A stretch of 64,000 bases of DNA from Motacilla alba alba (lineage: Eukaryota; Chordata; Aves; Passeriformes; Motacillidae). The stretch lies in contig NW_024037374.1 of NCBI RefSeq assembly GCF_015832195.1, positions 4,565,331 to 4,629,330 of the forward strand, in the 5' to 3' direction. The notes under the pieces are model-generated. The model made no database searches, was not told the DNA's origin, and saw only the letters and a list, made by a program, of their open reading frames with translations. Shown piece by piece: positions 43,501 through 57,337 of this stretch (positions are counted from its first letter, which is position 1; each line of letters opens with the position of its first letter). Position numbers and translations under genes: made by a program.

Positions 43501-46500
43501 TATTCCTGGTTTTCCTTATTGTTTGGTGATGGGCAGAAATTGAGGAATTTTCTGCCCAAATATCAGATGTTTTACCCTTTCCCTTCCCAAATTTTACGAC
43601 TTTTTTCCCCCTTTCCCCACAAGTTTCATGATTTTTCTTATAAAATGTTGAGTTTCAAACACTTTTCCCCCCATTTTAAATTTTTTTTTGCCTGTTTCCA
43701 AATCTCAGATGTTTGCCCTTTTTGTGCACTTTTCTACTAAATTTCAGATTTTTTTATTTTGCCCACATGATGCCCAAAATTTGGTGAGTTTTTTCTTCCC
43801 CTTTTTGAGGCCAAATTGAGCATTTGAGAGAGTTTGTGTGGGACAAGGTGAGTGAAGGGTTGTCCTGGATGTTGAGCCCCATTTTGATCTGAATCTGGGG
43901 GATGTTGGGCAAAAAACCACCCATTTTGACCAAAACTGGGTGGGTGTTGGGGAAAAATTCATCCTTTCCATGAAGTTTTTTTGTGGATTTGGTGGAAATG
44001 GGGTATTGAGGTGGCATCAAGGGCAGGGGTTGGTGGGAGGGCTGTGTCAGCATTTTAACCCCATTTAGACATGAATCTAGGTGATTTTAGTTAAAATTCA
44101 TCTGTTTTTGGAGTGAATCTGATACAGATGGAGACTCTGATGTGGCCTCAAGGTGGGGGGAAGAATGGGGGGAGGGATGTTTAATCCCTGTTTAATTCCA
44201 TTTTGACCAAAAGGGAGGGGAACTGAGGGAAAAATATTTTGACCCAAAGTGGGAGAATTTGGAAAGAAAAACAATTTTCATCCAAACCTGAGGAATTTTG
44301 GACAAAATTGTTAGAGTTTGTAATGTTTGGGCTGGATTTGGGGGGCAGTGAGGGTCAAAATAAGCCCCAAGATGTTTCTGTGAGGTGAAAAAAAGGCAAT
44401 TTGGGGTATTAAAAGACATTTTGGGGTAATTTGGGGGTTACTTGAGGCTTCTGGAGACACCCCAGGGCTCACATGGATTTTTCCCCTAAAATATCAGTTT
44501 TTAGTGATTTTTGGTGTTTTTCACAAGGGTGGCACAAGATGGGATCTGGCAGCTGCTCCTTCCCTTCTGTGGTAAATAAAACCCTTGTTTTCCATGCAAA
44601 ATCCCCCAGATTTCTTGGATTTTGTACTTATTTCCAGGCTTTTTAGCACAAAAGATGAAATCCTGAATCCCTGGTCTTGTTTTTGCCTGAAAATTCCCTT
44701 CTTCCCTCATTTTGCATTTTTCCCAACAGCCTCTCAGCTGCAGATTTATTTTTTTAACCAAAAGACCAATTTTGAAATATTTTTTTAATCCAGAAACCTT
44801 CTCTTTTTTTTCATTAATGCCTCATTAAGTTTCATGGAAAAAATTCCCTTTTTCCTCACTTTCTACAGGAGGGAAAAAAAACCCTACACTTTGTCCTGGT
44901 TATTTTGGTTTACTTTTAGGTTGTTGGTTTTTTTGTTTGGTTTGGTTTTGGTTTTTAGCTAAAATTCTAATGATTAATTTTAGTGTTTTTCTGGCAGAAA
45001 ACCACAAGATCCACATGCTGGAATTGTATTTTTTTTTCCAGGAAAAATATCTATTTTGAAAAGGTTTTTAAAACAAACAAACAAAAAAAGTTATTTTATT
45101 TGCTCCTTTTTAACAAAAGCAGTTGGTTCTTTAGGAAAAAAAAAAAAACCCTTTTATTCCTTTTTTTCCTGGCTTTTTTCTAATTTTCATGAAAACCTTT
45201 TATAAACCCACTTTTTAGATAGTGTTTTAAATAAAAAACCCTTAACATTTTCTTTTTTTATTCTTGTTTGGTTGGTTTTTTTGTTTAATTTTATTTAAAA
45301 TTTATTAATGAAGTCCTCTTGAACTCTGTTTTAAGTTTCAGGTATTTTTAAAGGAAAAAACTTCTTTCACTCTGTTCTAATTCATAAAACCCCAATTGCT
45401 CATTTCCCTCTTGATTTCTCTTCAAAATCCCCCTTTTTTAAGAAAGCAACTCTTTTTCATGTATTATTTCAGAAAGCCCCCTTTAATCCTATTTTTTTAT
45501 TCATAGTCAAACCTTGTTATTCCCTATTTTTCCCCTAAAACACTCAAATTCCATTTTTTTCAGAAAAAATCACCTGAATTATTTTTCTATCCTCCATCCC
45601 CGATTCCATATTTTTTGAATTAAAAACGCCCCTTATGATGGGCTTTTATATATACTCCGAGTTTTAATCAATTTCTATCTCATTTTCCTGTTTTTTTTTT
45701 TCCTTGACAATCTCAAGAATTCTTCTTTTTTTTTTTTTAATTTTATTTATTTATTTTTTTAATTAGGAGAAGATACATATTCTTTTTACCCTGTTTTGGG
45801 GCCAAAAAAGGGCTATTTTGTTGTTTTGTAGCATTAAAAAGATCTCTGAAAATATTTTTCATCCTTTTAAAATATTTTTTGTTTCGTTTTCCTTTTATAT
45901 ATTTTTGATATTTTTGATATTTTTAAGATACATTTTATGTTATACTAAGTATGTACCATTTTAATTGGCTAATAATAATATTTAATAGTGTAATTCAATA
46001 GCATAATATTGATTAATAGGACAATAATTGCTTATTAATACTTATTTATTTTAATATGATGTGGATATATTCATAATATACATACACTACAATAGATCTA
46101 TATGAATGTATAATATAATCTCTACTGTAATTATATAAAAATACAACATATGATCTACTCTGCTGTAATTATGTTGTTATTTTCATTATTTTTAATTTGA
46201 TTTTTTTAGTTAAAATCTTTGTGAAAATTCAGTATAAAATTATTTAAAAGTTTATATGGATATACAAAAGATGTGAACTATAAAAACCTGTAATATATTT
46301 TCAATTAATATAATAGTGCATTTATTAATATAGCACACTATATATTGCTGCTCTGTATAACTCTATCTAGTTATCAAGAGATAATTATAAACTATAGAAT
46401 AAAATAAATTACTATAAATATATAATGCAATTAGAGAATATTTTACAATGTAATATGAGAAAAATTTACATAATATTATATTAATGATATTGTGTTATTG

Positions 46501-46900
46501 TGTCGCCCTGTTTTTTTTAAGTTCTTCTAAGCCTTCTGATGTTTACATTCTTGTAAAGAACTTTCTCATGTGGTTTTCTGCAAATACTTATTGTTTTGCA
46601 TTCTTTTCTGGAGGAGGAGAATTTTGATGGACTGTTGGTTTGTCCAGTGTCATTGGAGAGGTGGCGCTGTCATCCTCCAATCCACTGTCACTTGAAAATC
46701 TATAAACGTTGGAGTCAGAAATTAAACCTTCTTCTTTTTACCTTGGAGATTCCAATGCCCGCGTCGTTTTATTTCGTGTCCTATAGTGACATCGTTGTAT
46801 TATATTATTTTAGATATTTATTGTATATTATTTAATAACATAATTATATATAATATAATATTTTGTGTTACAATGTAATATCCACTATCATCATTGTTAT
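43500..46900. other. AT-rich low-complexity region
   Basis: T- and A-rich DNA with many homopolymer runs, most AT-rich at 45600-46500, with recurring ATATTAATA and TATATA words. No gene or defined element. Confidence 0.6.
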
Positions 46901-46907
46901 ATTAATT

Positions 46908-47292
46908 TGTTGGATCGGCGGGAGAAATGCGGCACGCAATATGAGTGATCAGCAAGTCTCAAACTTTATTGATAGGCACGCATATTTATATTGGTGTTAA
47001 TGAGACTAATACATGTTGCAAAAGGCGAGCTCATTATTGGTTAGTTACTTATCAGCCAGCTACACCTACTTTTACATTCTTGTGGTAATACTGTTACAGC
47101 TTTTCTGCTTTTCTTCATATTTCTAACCAAAGATCTTCCTCCTTATCCTGCTGTTGCACCAAGGGCACAGTGTCCTTGCTTTATACGGAAACTGACTGCT
47201 GACTCCTATACCTGTCTCCTTCTCGCTTAACCAACGGTATTATGTCTATGTGGCCTCTCTCAGCTAGCCAACTGTCTACAAAATCCTCCACA
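46908..47292 (-). mobile_element. LTR, 385 bp
   Basis: Minus-strand LTR starting TGTGGAGGATTTTGTAGAC and ending CCGATCCAACA (imperfect terminal inverted repeat). TATAAAG near 47180-47186 and AATAAA at 46965-46970 are correctly ordered. No clean duplication. Confidence 0.75.
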
Positions 47293-48660
47293 TTTCTTGA
47301 GCTCTTCAACTGAGAAATTCAGTGAGAAAGGCTAATAAACTTTTGTTCAAAACACCCAATCAAGACAAGCCAATGAAAATAATTAAACTGTTTGATTCTT
47401 CAGTGGTTAATTAGGCAGATTTCAGAAGTGTATTCAAGTGAATCTAGTATATTGAAAACAATGAAGAGAGAATTGTTTTGTCCTGTTCAGTTTTGTTTTC
47501 CTGTTTCTAGATTGATATCAGCAATACCCAGTTGATATTGATCCCCCAGCACTTCCTAGTGCAGTCTGAATAAATATGAAAATCAAGACCCTTTGTGCCT
47601 GACAATCAATCACACTTTTTCCCTACCCCCACCGTACCATTTCCCTCATCCAACCTCTTTTGGTTTACAAGCCAGATGTCTGCTAGGGCAGGCAGAAAGC
47701 CTCCCTTAGAATGGAGAATGAAAACCCCCTCCCTCCAAATTATTATAATTTTGAAATTAAGGGGCTCTCGGGCAAAGCTATGGGAGTAGCAATACCAGTT
47801 CTTTACCCGTGTGTATCACAAGGTGCACGAAACACCAGCAGCTGCAGCATTCCCAAGAGCAGGAGCAGGAACCCAGTCCCAGCCTTTGGGCTGCGGCGCT
47901 TTCCCCTCTGGCGCAGTTCCGGGCACAGCCAGCAGGGGCGCTGCTGGCTCCCGGCGGGCAGGGCCGGTGCAGTGATCCCCACGGGCTGCAGGGGGCGCTC
48001 CGGCGCGGGCTCGGGGAGCAGCGGCAATGGCGGCTGGGCCGAGACGGGGAGGGATGGAGGCTTTGCTTCACAAACCCTGGGGCAGCCGAGCCCCGTAACC
48101 CAGCAGGACTCTCGGGAGCGACTGGATGGAAGGGCAGGGATGAGCAGAAGATTTCAGGGTGGTGGACGTGATATATCAGAAACTCCACGGCACATAGCTG
48201 GAACCTGGGGGATGCCCTGCCAGGGCAGGGGGATGCGGGACCCAGCAGCAGAAGAAAGGCTCGCCACTGGGTTATGGTGGTGGCAGTGAATTCCTTTCCC
48301 CAAGCAGCAGGTCTGACCGTCCACCTCCGAAGCCGAGCGGAGAGAGGGAGCGTTCCCAACTCCCCAGCCTACCTGTATTCTCGTGGCATCTCTGTCCCCC
48401 TGAGAGAAACTCCCACAAAACTAGAGGCGTTCCCCCTCCCCGCCATCTCAAGCACACAGCCATTAGAGCTTCTTAGCAACTCAAAGGGAAAAAATTCTAC
48501 AAGTAACAAAGAATGAAAAGAAAAAAAGCAAAAACCCAACCCCCAACATTATCCACCTGAATTTTTTCCCATACCAACATGTTACATCAAATTTAAACCT
48601 TTAAATTATATACATACATGCATTATCCTAATTATGTATGTGCAGATACAGATACAAGCA
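47293..48660. other. Unresolved repeat-rich DNA with a GC-rich core
   Basis: 47590-47810 looks like a dispersed avian repeat (AATTATTATAATTTTGAAAT, AGGGGCTCTCGGGCAAAG). 47840-48110 is CpG-rich. It may contain the 3' LTR of the old ERVL to its right, but no LTR end could be fixed. Confidence 0.35.
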
Positions 48661-48736
48661 CAGTGTCATGGGTCGTTCATCCTAAAACAAGGTCCCCTTG
48701 AGGTAAACACTGGATCTCTCCATCCTTTTGCATCAC

Positions 48737-49303
48737 TGTCACAATCCACAAGGGCAAGTGAGGTTGTGGTGGTTCGTTTCTAGATCCCAAAAGTGCAAAA
48801 GACAAACAGCAGGGGACTGTCAGTTCAATCACAACAAATGCTCCTTTATTAAGGGTGAACAGCAAATGCGACAGAGAGATCAGAAAAGAAAATAAAGGAT
48901 AGAAAGAAAAAAAAAGGGAAGGGAAATACAGCTACCAACGAGATGGAATCCTCATGGTCCAGCTACATAGATTCGCCGTCGTCCATAGGCTCACGAAAGT
49001 AGTCTCAAAAGTTGCAGTTTATATAGTCTCAATCCAAAGCGAGTGGCATCTGGCCTAAAGGTGGGGAAGATTCGTGGGCCATTGTGTTGAGACCCCTTGG
49101 TCTGTGAGGCAGGTGCAGGCGTGTAAGGACAAGCCACCATTTATCAGAACCCGTCTGAAGCAGTGTTCTGTGAAGCAAACAATCACCTCACATAACATCC
49201 AGAAAACATCTGCCTCAGCCAGGCCAGAGCTCCTGTCAGGGGTCTTCAGGGCCCTTGCAATGATTGTGAAGCAAATGAAGAAAACTCCAGACCATCTCTT
49301 ACA
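48737..49303 (-). mobile_element. Solo LTR in relic B integrase, 5-bp TSD
   Basis: 567-bp minus-strand LTR starting TGTAAGAGATGG and ending GTGGATTGTGACA, flanked by a perfect ATCAC duplication (48732-48736 and 49304-49308). TATATAAA lies near 49015-49025 and AATAAA at 48845-48850. It interrupts the integrase C-terminus, and the flanking text joins when compared with 58430-58480. A shorter relative of the family A LTRs. Confidence 0.92.
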
Positions 49304-50120
49304 ATCACCCACCAGGTGCAACCTAGTCCCTGAGGGAAGACAACCCCACTGATGGGATTGTTTTTGCTGGAGGCAGAATTAACCCAAACAGTTTTTCCCA
49401 GCATACCTCTCCTACGTACCACTGGAACCTTGCCTCCATCTGTTGTTTGCAAGGGCTCTGGGCAGGGCGTGCTCGGTTATTGCAACCCTGGGTGTTCACT
49501 AACCATGTGCCCTTTGCTAAATTAATCACCCAGTTCTTGAAAGTCCCCCCACTCAATGCCTTCAAAGTGGTTTTAAGCAGGCCATTGCACCATTCAGCTT
49601 TCCCAGCCACTGGTGCCTGATAAGGAATGTGGTACACCCACTCAATGCCATATTCCCTAGCCCAGGTGTTGATAAGGCTGTTCCTGAAATGAGTCCCGTT
49701 GTTGGACTCAATTCTCTTAGGGGTACCATGCCTCCACAGGACCTGCTTTTCAAGGCCCAGGACGGTGTGCTGGGTAGTGGCGTGAGGCACAGGGTAGGGT
49801 CTCCAACCATCCCGTGGTGGTTTCCACCATGGTCAGCACGTAGCGCTTGCCTTGGCGTGTCTGGGGCAGTGGGATGCAGTCAATCTGCCAGGCCTCCCCA
49901 TACTTATATTTTGACCACTGCCCACCATACCACAGGGGCTTCACCCACTTGGCCTGCTTGATGGCAGCACATGTCTCACAGTCATGGATAACCTGAGAAA
50001 TACTGTCCATGGTTGGATCCACCCCTCAGTCTCGTGCCCACTTAGAGGTGGCATCTCTACCCTGATGACCTGAGGCATCATGGGCCCATCGAGCTAGGAG
50101 CAACTCCCCCCTCATGTTGC

Positions 50121-51047
50121 TATCACAATCCACTCTTATGAACAAGTTTTGTGATGGTTCATTGATTGATCTCAGAGTGCAAACAACCAACACGGCAAAG
50201 GGAGTTTGCAGTAATAATCAACAACCAGTGTACTTTATTGAATGACCATAGCAAAATGCGTTGAGGGGAATTGGGGAAAAAGGGAAAGAATAAGGAAAAA
50301 GAAGGGAAGAAGAGAAAGGAAAGTATATAGCCACCAAACATAGAGACAACGAAGTCCTTCAAAGTCCAGTCGACGGCACTTGTTGTATTCAAGTCAGGGG
50401 GGATCTCAAAATCCCTCAAGCTACTTCAGGGGTTTTTATTATGATAACTCTATTGAAAATTGCGAAGGGGGAGTAACAGATACAATAGTCCATGTTCTCA
50501 GCAGTGGGCGAGAACCATTGTCTTCTTGGTCGAGTGGTCACTACCTGCAGGCAAACATCTTGGTTTGGTCATCTTGTCTCCCCCACTCACCCCCCCTAGG
50601 TTAGAGGTTTTGGTCTCTCAGTCCATGGGAGGAAAGGGGAGCTTTTCCATATAGGGGTCTCATGTCTCAGTCCTTGAGGGAGAGGCTTCTCCCATCTCAG
50701 TCCATCTGCCGCAGTGGCTGTACAGTAGATGAAGGGTCTTCCGTGGGGCCACCAAAAGGTCATTCCAGAAAAGCCCAGCCAAGTCAGGAGGTGGGGAAAT
50801 TCCCCGATCATTGTTGCGAAGCGATGCAGGCAAGGAGAAGGACACAGCGCCCCTTTTCTCCATTCACTGAGTGCAGTGTTCCATGGGGTAGCAAACACAC
50901 CTGTGAACAACGACTTGGCAAGCCAGAAGCTTTGTTCAGGCCTTGGGACCCTGGCAAGCAAACAGGATCTTTTCAGATGGTCCCAAACTCTGTTCTTTTC
51001 ATGATGACCGTGAGGCAGATGAGAGAAACTTTGGACAGAGACATAGA
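50121..51047 (-). mobile_element. Solo LTR, family A, in relic B, 5-bp TSD
   Basis: 927-bp minus-strand LTR, strongly similar to the 926-bp copy at 1739-2664, with a perfect GTTGC duplication (50116-50120 and 51048-51052). AATAAA at 50234-50239. The terminal dinucleotides have mutated, so the borders were set by the duplication and by alignment with the other copy. It interrupts the N-terminal part of integrase. Confidence 0.9.
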
Positions 51048-51664
51048 GTTGCCAATCTAAGTTTATCTTGAAACACCTCTATCTTTGCAGCCTGATCTAC
51101 CTGCTCATTGTTTCACTGTTCCTCATTAGCCTGATTTTTGGGGACATAGGCATCTACATGACAGACTTTCACAAACAGATTTTCAACACAAGAGGCAATG
51201 CCTTTCCACTCATCAGCAGCCCAGACAGATTTTCCTCTATGCTGCCAGTTGGCCTTTTTCTACCTTTCCAGCCAGCCCCACAGAACATTGGCTACCATCC
51301 ATGAATCAGTATAAGATAGAGCTTTGGTCACTTCTCTCTTTCAGCAATATCCAGGGCCAGCTGAACAACCTTGAGTTCAGCAAGTTGACTTGATCCACCT
51401 TCTCCTTTGGTAACTTGTGCAACCTGTTGTGTGGGACTCCATACAACTGCTTTCCAATTCCAGTTCATCCCTATGATGTGACAAGAACCATTAGTGAAAA
51501 GAACGTAGCATGTTTCCTCTGCTGGTAGTTTGTGTGGTGGAGTTTCTTAAGCCCGTGTCACTTGTTCCTGCTCCTCTTTGTGAGTGAGACCAAAGTTCTC
51601 ACCTTCCAGCCAGTTTGTAATTGTCTCCAAAATTCCAGGGTGATTCAGATTTCCAATACAGGCG

Positions 51665-52190
51665 TACAGGGCGCACCTCAGCCAGGTTTTGGGGTGTCCC
51701 CGGCTGGCTGCCACACGTCCAAATAGCACAGTCCTGTTCAGCACAGCCTGTCAGAGCTCCCAGGCAGCTCCCAGCCGCAGGCAACTTTAGCAAGCAGTTC
51801 AGCTCTTTAGAGATTTCAGCTCTTTAGTGATTATCAGCTCATTAGGTGTTTTCATATTTTTAGCTTGCTAAGTGCCTTTGGCAGATGCAGGGAGAGAGAG
51901 AAGCGCTGTGTAAGGTTCCACAGTGATGTCCTTTATTGATGTTGTCTGCGAAGGTTCTCAGGGACAGCGTCTTCTGTCAAACTTGGCAAAAGTAGCTCTT
52001 TATATAGGGTACAGGAGTTTTAGAAATTGTCCAATAGCAAGGTTCGAGGTGAAAGTGACCTATAGTCTTACAGAGAGATAAGCAAGGGTCCGAAGGCGGA
52101 AGAGGGACTTCTAAGGTCCAGTCATCATGCCTAGGCATTTCTTAGGCTGCTGACCACCAGAGAGGTATTGCAGGCCCTGTGCCTGCTACA
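51665..52190 (-). mobile_element. Solo LTR, ERVK-like, in relic B
   Basis: 526 bp on the minus strand, starting TGTAGCAGGCACAGGG. Flanks CAGGCG (51659-51664) and CAGGTG (52191-52196) are a 6-bp duplication with one mismatch. TATATAAAG near 51998-52006 and AATAAA at 51932-51937. It interrupts the RT-RNase H connection region. Confidence 0.8.
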
Positions 52191-55100
52191 CAGGTGCACC
52201 GTGTGATGAGGGCAATCCATTTGCTCCATGTGGTGTCAGTGATGTGGTGGGTAGAGGGAACCTTTCCTTTAAACATCCACCCCAGCACTGGTAGTCGGGG
52301 TGCCAGGAGGAGTTGAGCTTCTGTGCCAATCACCTCCGAGGCGGCTTGAACTCCTTCTCTGTGGGAGTGTAGTTGGCTTTGGACCCTCTGCAGCTTTGGC
52401 TCCAGAATCCCAGTGGTCGGTCTTGAGTCTTCCCAGACACCTTCTGCCACAGGCTCCAGGACAAACTATTGTTTCCGGCTGCAGAGTAGAGCACATTCTT
52501 CACCTCTGTCCTTATCCTGACTGGGCCAAGGGCTACTGCATGAGTGATCTCCTGCTTGATCTGGGCAAAGGCTTGTTGCTGCTCAGGGCCCCAGTGGAAA
52601 TCATTCTTCTTGCAGGTGACCAGGTATAGAGGGGTCACAATCTGGCTGTACTCAGGCATGTGCATTCTCAAAAAACCTATGGCACCTGGGAAAGCTTGTG
52701 TTTCCTTCCTGCTGGTTGGTGGAGACATTATGGGTGATCTTACTGATGACCTCAGTGGGAATCTGACACCATCTATCTTGCCACTTTGCTTCCAGGATCT
52801 GGATCTCTCAGGCAGGTCCTTTGACTTTGCTCTTCTTGATGGCAAAGTCAGCTTCCAGCAGAATCTGGATGACTCCCTCCTTTCTCAAATACTTCCATTG
52901 CCATGTTCCACACACAATGATGTCATCAATGTACTGCAGGTGTTCTGGAGCTTCACCTTTGTCCAGTGCAGCCTGGATCAGTCCATGGCAGATGGTGGGG
53001 TTGTGTTTCCACCCCTGGCGCAGTTGGTTCCAGGTATACTGCACGCTCCTCCAGGTGAAAGCAAACTGAGGCCTGAATTCTGCTGCCAGAGGAATGGAGA
53101 AAAATGCATTGGCAATGTCATTAGTGGTGTACCATTTTGCTGCCTTGGACTCCAGCTCGTACTGGAGTTCCAGCATGTCCAGCACAGCAGTGCTCAGCAG
53201 TGGAGTCACTTCATTCAAGGCACAATAGTCCACAGTCAATCTCCATTTTCTGTCAGACTTGTGCACAGGCCAGATGGGGCTATTGAAGGATGAGTGGGTT
53301 TTGCTGACCACCCCTTGGCTCTCCAGTTCACGGATCATTCTGTGGATGGGGATCACAGCATCTCGATTTGTCCCATACTTCTGGCAGTGCACTGTTGAGG
53401 TTACAATTGGCACTTGCTGCATTTCCACCCTCAGGAGTCCTACTGCAGGTGGGTTTTCTGATAGTCCAGGCAAGGTGTTCAACTGCTTAATGTTCTCTGC
53501 CCTGACATCAGCTATGCCAAAAGCCCACCTGAGTCCCTTTGGGTCTTTGCAATAGCCCTTGTGGAGGAAGTCTGTGCCCAGACTACACGGGGCCTCTGGG
53601 CCAGTCACAATAGGATGTTTCTGCCACTCTTCCCAGTCAGGCTCACCTCAGCTCCCAACAGGGTCAATTGCTGCCATCCCTCTGTCACCCTGGCAATGGA
53701 AACAGGTTCTGCCCCTACATGTCCGGATGGAATTGGGGTACACTGCACACCAGTATCAACTGAGGCGTCATATTTTTGTGGCTCTGATATGCCAGGCCAT
53801 TGGATCCAGACCATCAAGAAGATCTGATTTTCCCATGCCTCTTCCTGGCTAGAGGCAGGGCCCCTCTAGCCCTGGTTGTTATTTCTTTCCTGGGCAGACC
53901 TGCTAGAGTTCCCTTCAAGGGGATCTGACAGATCATACCCGACAGCTCAGTCATGGGAGGCTGAGGCTACCTTCACTTTAGAGAAACTCCCTTGGTTAGT
54001 GTTTCCCTTCTAGAGTTGACGCACTTGTGCTTCGAGGACAGAAGTGGGTTTCCCACCCCACCTTCCCATGTCTTGCCCATGGTCACGCAGGAAGAACCAC
54101 AGGTCAGCTCTTGGGCTGTACCCTCTCTCTCTTGCTGGAGGACACTGAGCTCTGACTTTGGGTCCTGTGACTCGCATGGGTGCTGCATTGATCTTCCTCA
54201 CCTCCCTCATCTCTTCTTTGAGTTCCTTGATCACAGCAGGTACATGAGCCTGCATCGGGCCATTGATCATACTCTCATCATTTCTAACCTTGTTGGCAAC
54301 AGAACCCACAGTCTCTCAGTTGTTATTGGCATCAGTCATTGCAATGAAGGTGGTGTATTGAGATGGCCCTAGATTTCCAGACTCCACAACATTTGCCCTT
54401 TGCACCTGACCTTGTCAGGGTCATTATCATGCTGTCCATCCCTCCCAAAGAGTACCTCCAGTACTGCCACTTCTCTCAGCTGTTGGATCCCTTCCTCAAG
54501 GATCTTCCAGCACATTCTATGGTGGTGCTCCTGCATTCCCTCCCTGTGGACAAACCTCTTTCTGACACTCATTAAAAGCTACTCCCAGAGGGAAAGGGAC
54601 CCTGACTCCCCTACTAAAATCTGATTCATACCTGTGTCCTGGGTCAAGGGTCCCAGATTCCTTTCCTCACCACCATCCAGTTGCACGCCAGCACCCATGA
54701 GGTCCCAGACACAGAGTAACCAGGCGGTGTAAGCCTCATGTCCTCGTCGTACAATGTCTTTGTGCAGATTACAGAGGCTTTCGTACGTCAGGGACTCAGT
54801 GATGATCTCAACCATTGGCTCCCCTGCAGGTTGTGAGCGCCCTCCTTTCTTACCCTTATCTGGGTGCTCTGATTTCATCTTAGACCTCCTTGTTTCCACA
54901 GGGGCAGCTGCTGCTGGCTGTGACTGCCCTTGCAGTTCTGCTGGAACCTGGACAGTTGTAACATCTGTGGGTTCCGCTGCTGCACCATCAGACTCTCCCT
55001 CTTTGAGGCAGGGAGAGGGCTTCTCACCAGCTGGGGAAATGTACTCCTTCAGCATCTGGCCTATCTCCTCCACCAGAACCCCCACCCAGTCTGGGTGGTT

Positions 55101-55460
55101 CATTTCTGAGGTGGGCTGTGGGGCAGGGTCAGGCTCTGGGGCAGCAGCATCCCTGGTCTCTGGGGTAAGTGTCAGGGTGGTTATCCAGGTTAATCTCCCC
55201 TTCTCTCTGAATGCTAAATAGAACAGGCCTATCAGCAACACCAACCACTGTATGATATCATCAGCATTTAGAGTGGATCTGAACCCTTTGAAAACTGCTG
55301 GGGCACACCCAAAGAGATGGTTAAAGGGCTGGGAGAAAATTTCCCCCGGTGTCATTTCCTCACAGTAAGTACCATTATTAAAATAACGCCAAAACCATAC
55401 AGTCAGTGTGTGATAGCTCTGAATCTACATGCCTGCCTTTCAGTGTGAAGCCGTCTGGTC

Positions 55461-57337
55461 CTAGCCTGGATGGTTGGCCAGTTGTTTGGAAAAGCAACCC
55501 TTAATGTAACAGCAAAACAACAAAATAAATAGTGTGCACACTATGAGGAATGAACTAGAAAAAGCCATGGTCCAGTGTCTACAGGGATACTTACACATTT
55601 CTGAAATGGCAGGGGGTTAAGGTGGGGTCTAAGGAAAGGATCCAACAGGAAAGAGTGACTTGGAATATTACAATCAATGCAGCAAAGATTATCCAATGAC
55701 AACACAGAGAACCTAGAACTTTCTAGTGATACTTTGAATAACAGAACCGGAGGATCATGGGTGGGAGCTCCTGCTCACCCTAACTTAAAAAGAGTTTTCC
55801 CATGGTCTAAAATTGAAGTCTCCTTCATTATTCAAACCGACCCCAACACAACAGAAGTTAAAGATCCGTTAATTCCTCACCTTATTAAGCCATAAAGCAA
55901 ACTGGGTATCAGCCACAGTAGCCGTAGTTATGGTTAGCCCGTGTTCCCAGGGATGGCCGGGGTGCTCCTCATGGGGCAGAAGGAAGAGCTCCAAGCCCTC
56001 CGTGAGGGTGAGTGAGGGCAGCAGGCTGTCAGTGGGGGCTGGCTGGGTGAGCTGCAATGCCTGGACAGGAGCTGCATTCCTTGCCCCGGCTGCGGTGGGC
56101 TTCACTCCTTGTGTGGACGAGGGGTGGCGTGGGCAGAGCACACAGAGATTTCAGGGACGTGGGTGGGGGGATTCATGGCCAGCACCTTGCAGCCCCTCCT
56201 CTCTTGTGGCTGTGGCAAGAGGTGGGTGGGATGGCCCTGGCAGGAAGGTCTCCTTGGCTTCCTGCAGATCAGGTTCTGACTGTGGTTCTGTTCCTCTCTC
56301 TTCCAGCCCCTCAAGCCCTGAGTGAAAATGACAGCCCCTGCCAAATAAGCATATTTGTTGAGGTGTTGTTCGAGAGAAGAGCTGCAGAGCTACTTTCATC
56401 TGCTGCCTCAGAAGAACCAGTGTCTCTTTAAGACCTCCAGATCCCTTGGAGGGTGAGACCACCTGGAGACCAGAGGAGACCAGCTGGAGCTCCAGGCACA
56501 GCTGATGACTGGCACAGCTGAGCCTGTGGGAAGCTCCCATAGCTCCTGCCTTCTCCCTCCCTGTTGACAGCTCCCTCCCTCCAGCCCTCAGACCCTGCCC
56601 ATCCCCTTTCTTCCCTCCCAGCCCATCCCTTTGCTTCACCTTCCAATAATAAACAGTTTGGCTTCTTCACTTTTCCTGCATCTCTGTGGAGCTGGAGCAT
56701 TGCAAATCCAGAGCCCTGGGACACACAGGCCCCTCCTGCTGTTCTCTTCCATGCTGTGTTTTGTGCACAAGCACAGGGGAACCAGGGCAGATCAGGCTGG
56801 AAAGGTCCCTGTGCTGAAGGTCCAGTTCCACAACACTGTGCAGTTACAGATCTTGCTGAGCACCCTGGAGCCCCTGGAATTTGGAAGAGCCAAGCTGAGG
56901 ATGCTCTGAACCCAGCTGTGAGGGATTCCATGGCAAGCATCCATGGAGAGCAAAGGAGCCTGGAATGCTGGAAGGTTTCAAGAATAGCTTCCTGAAAGCC
57001 CAGCAGTGCTCCATCCCTGCACAGGATCAGGAAGAGGGCAGAACCACAGACCATCTGGGCTTAACAGAGAGCTTTGGGTGTGCCTAAGAGCAAATGAAGC
57101 AGCAGCACGGTGCCCGAGACTCGGGCGCACAACCATGCCAGTGCCCGGAGTGCTGTCAGGCAGTGCTGGGATCCCAGATGTAGTTCCGGTCCCCACAACC
57201 CAGGAATGGCAGCCCCAGGCTCAGACCCAGTCAGAAAGCCAAGCAAGTGAGACCAGAGGGAGGGCATCCTTCCAGTTTCTCTTGGGCATGGCCACAAAAC
57301 AACCCCTGCTGCTTCTTCCTCCACCTGTGTTTGGGGT
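55461..57337. other. Unassigned DNA between two ERVLs
   Basis: Contains possible remains of the relic B 5' LTR at the left and otherwise unplaced DNA. AATAAA near 56647 lies in sequence resembling a transcript 3' end. A 72-codon frame at 55677-55895 resembles nothing known. Confidence 0.35.

Larger units (their letters stand above)
48661..55460 (-). pseudogene. Old ERVL (relic B), gag-pro-pol, split by three solo LTRs
   Basis: Minus-strand pieces collinear with the intact element at 57-64 kb. Gag: about 54010-55355, with a diverged N-terminal half. Protease/RT: 52330-53850, with the RT start, LTVDYCALNEVTP and YIDDIIV. Connection and RNase H: 51300-51660. Integrase: 49309-50115, with DNFIRT-type core words, FRNSLINTWAREYG and WVYHIPY. 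Several frameshifts and stops make it non-functional. No env is seen. A decayed primer site and 5' LTR edge may lie near 55440-55465. It is clearly older than the copy at 57338-64000. Confidence 0.85.

Noticed and set aside
51068..51304. Plus-strand frame with hydrophobic start
   Set aside because: It is the antisense of the RNase H/integrase part of relic B.
55677..55895. 72-codon plus-strand frame
   Set aside because: No family resemblance, no splice or promoter signal, and it lies in decayed retroelement flank.
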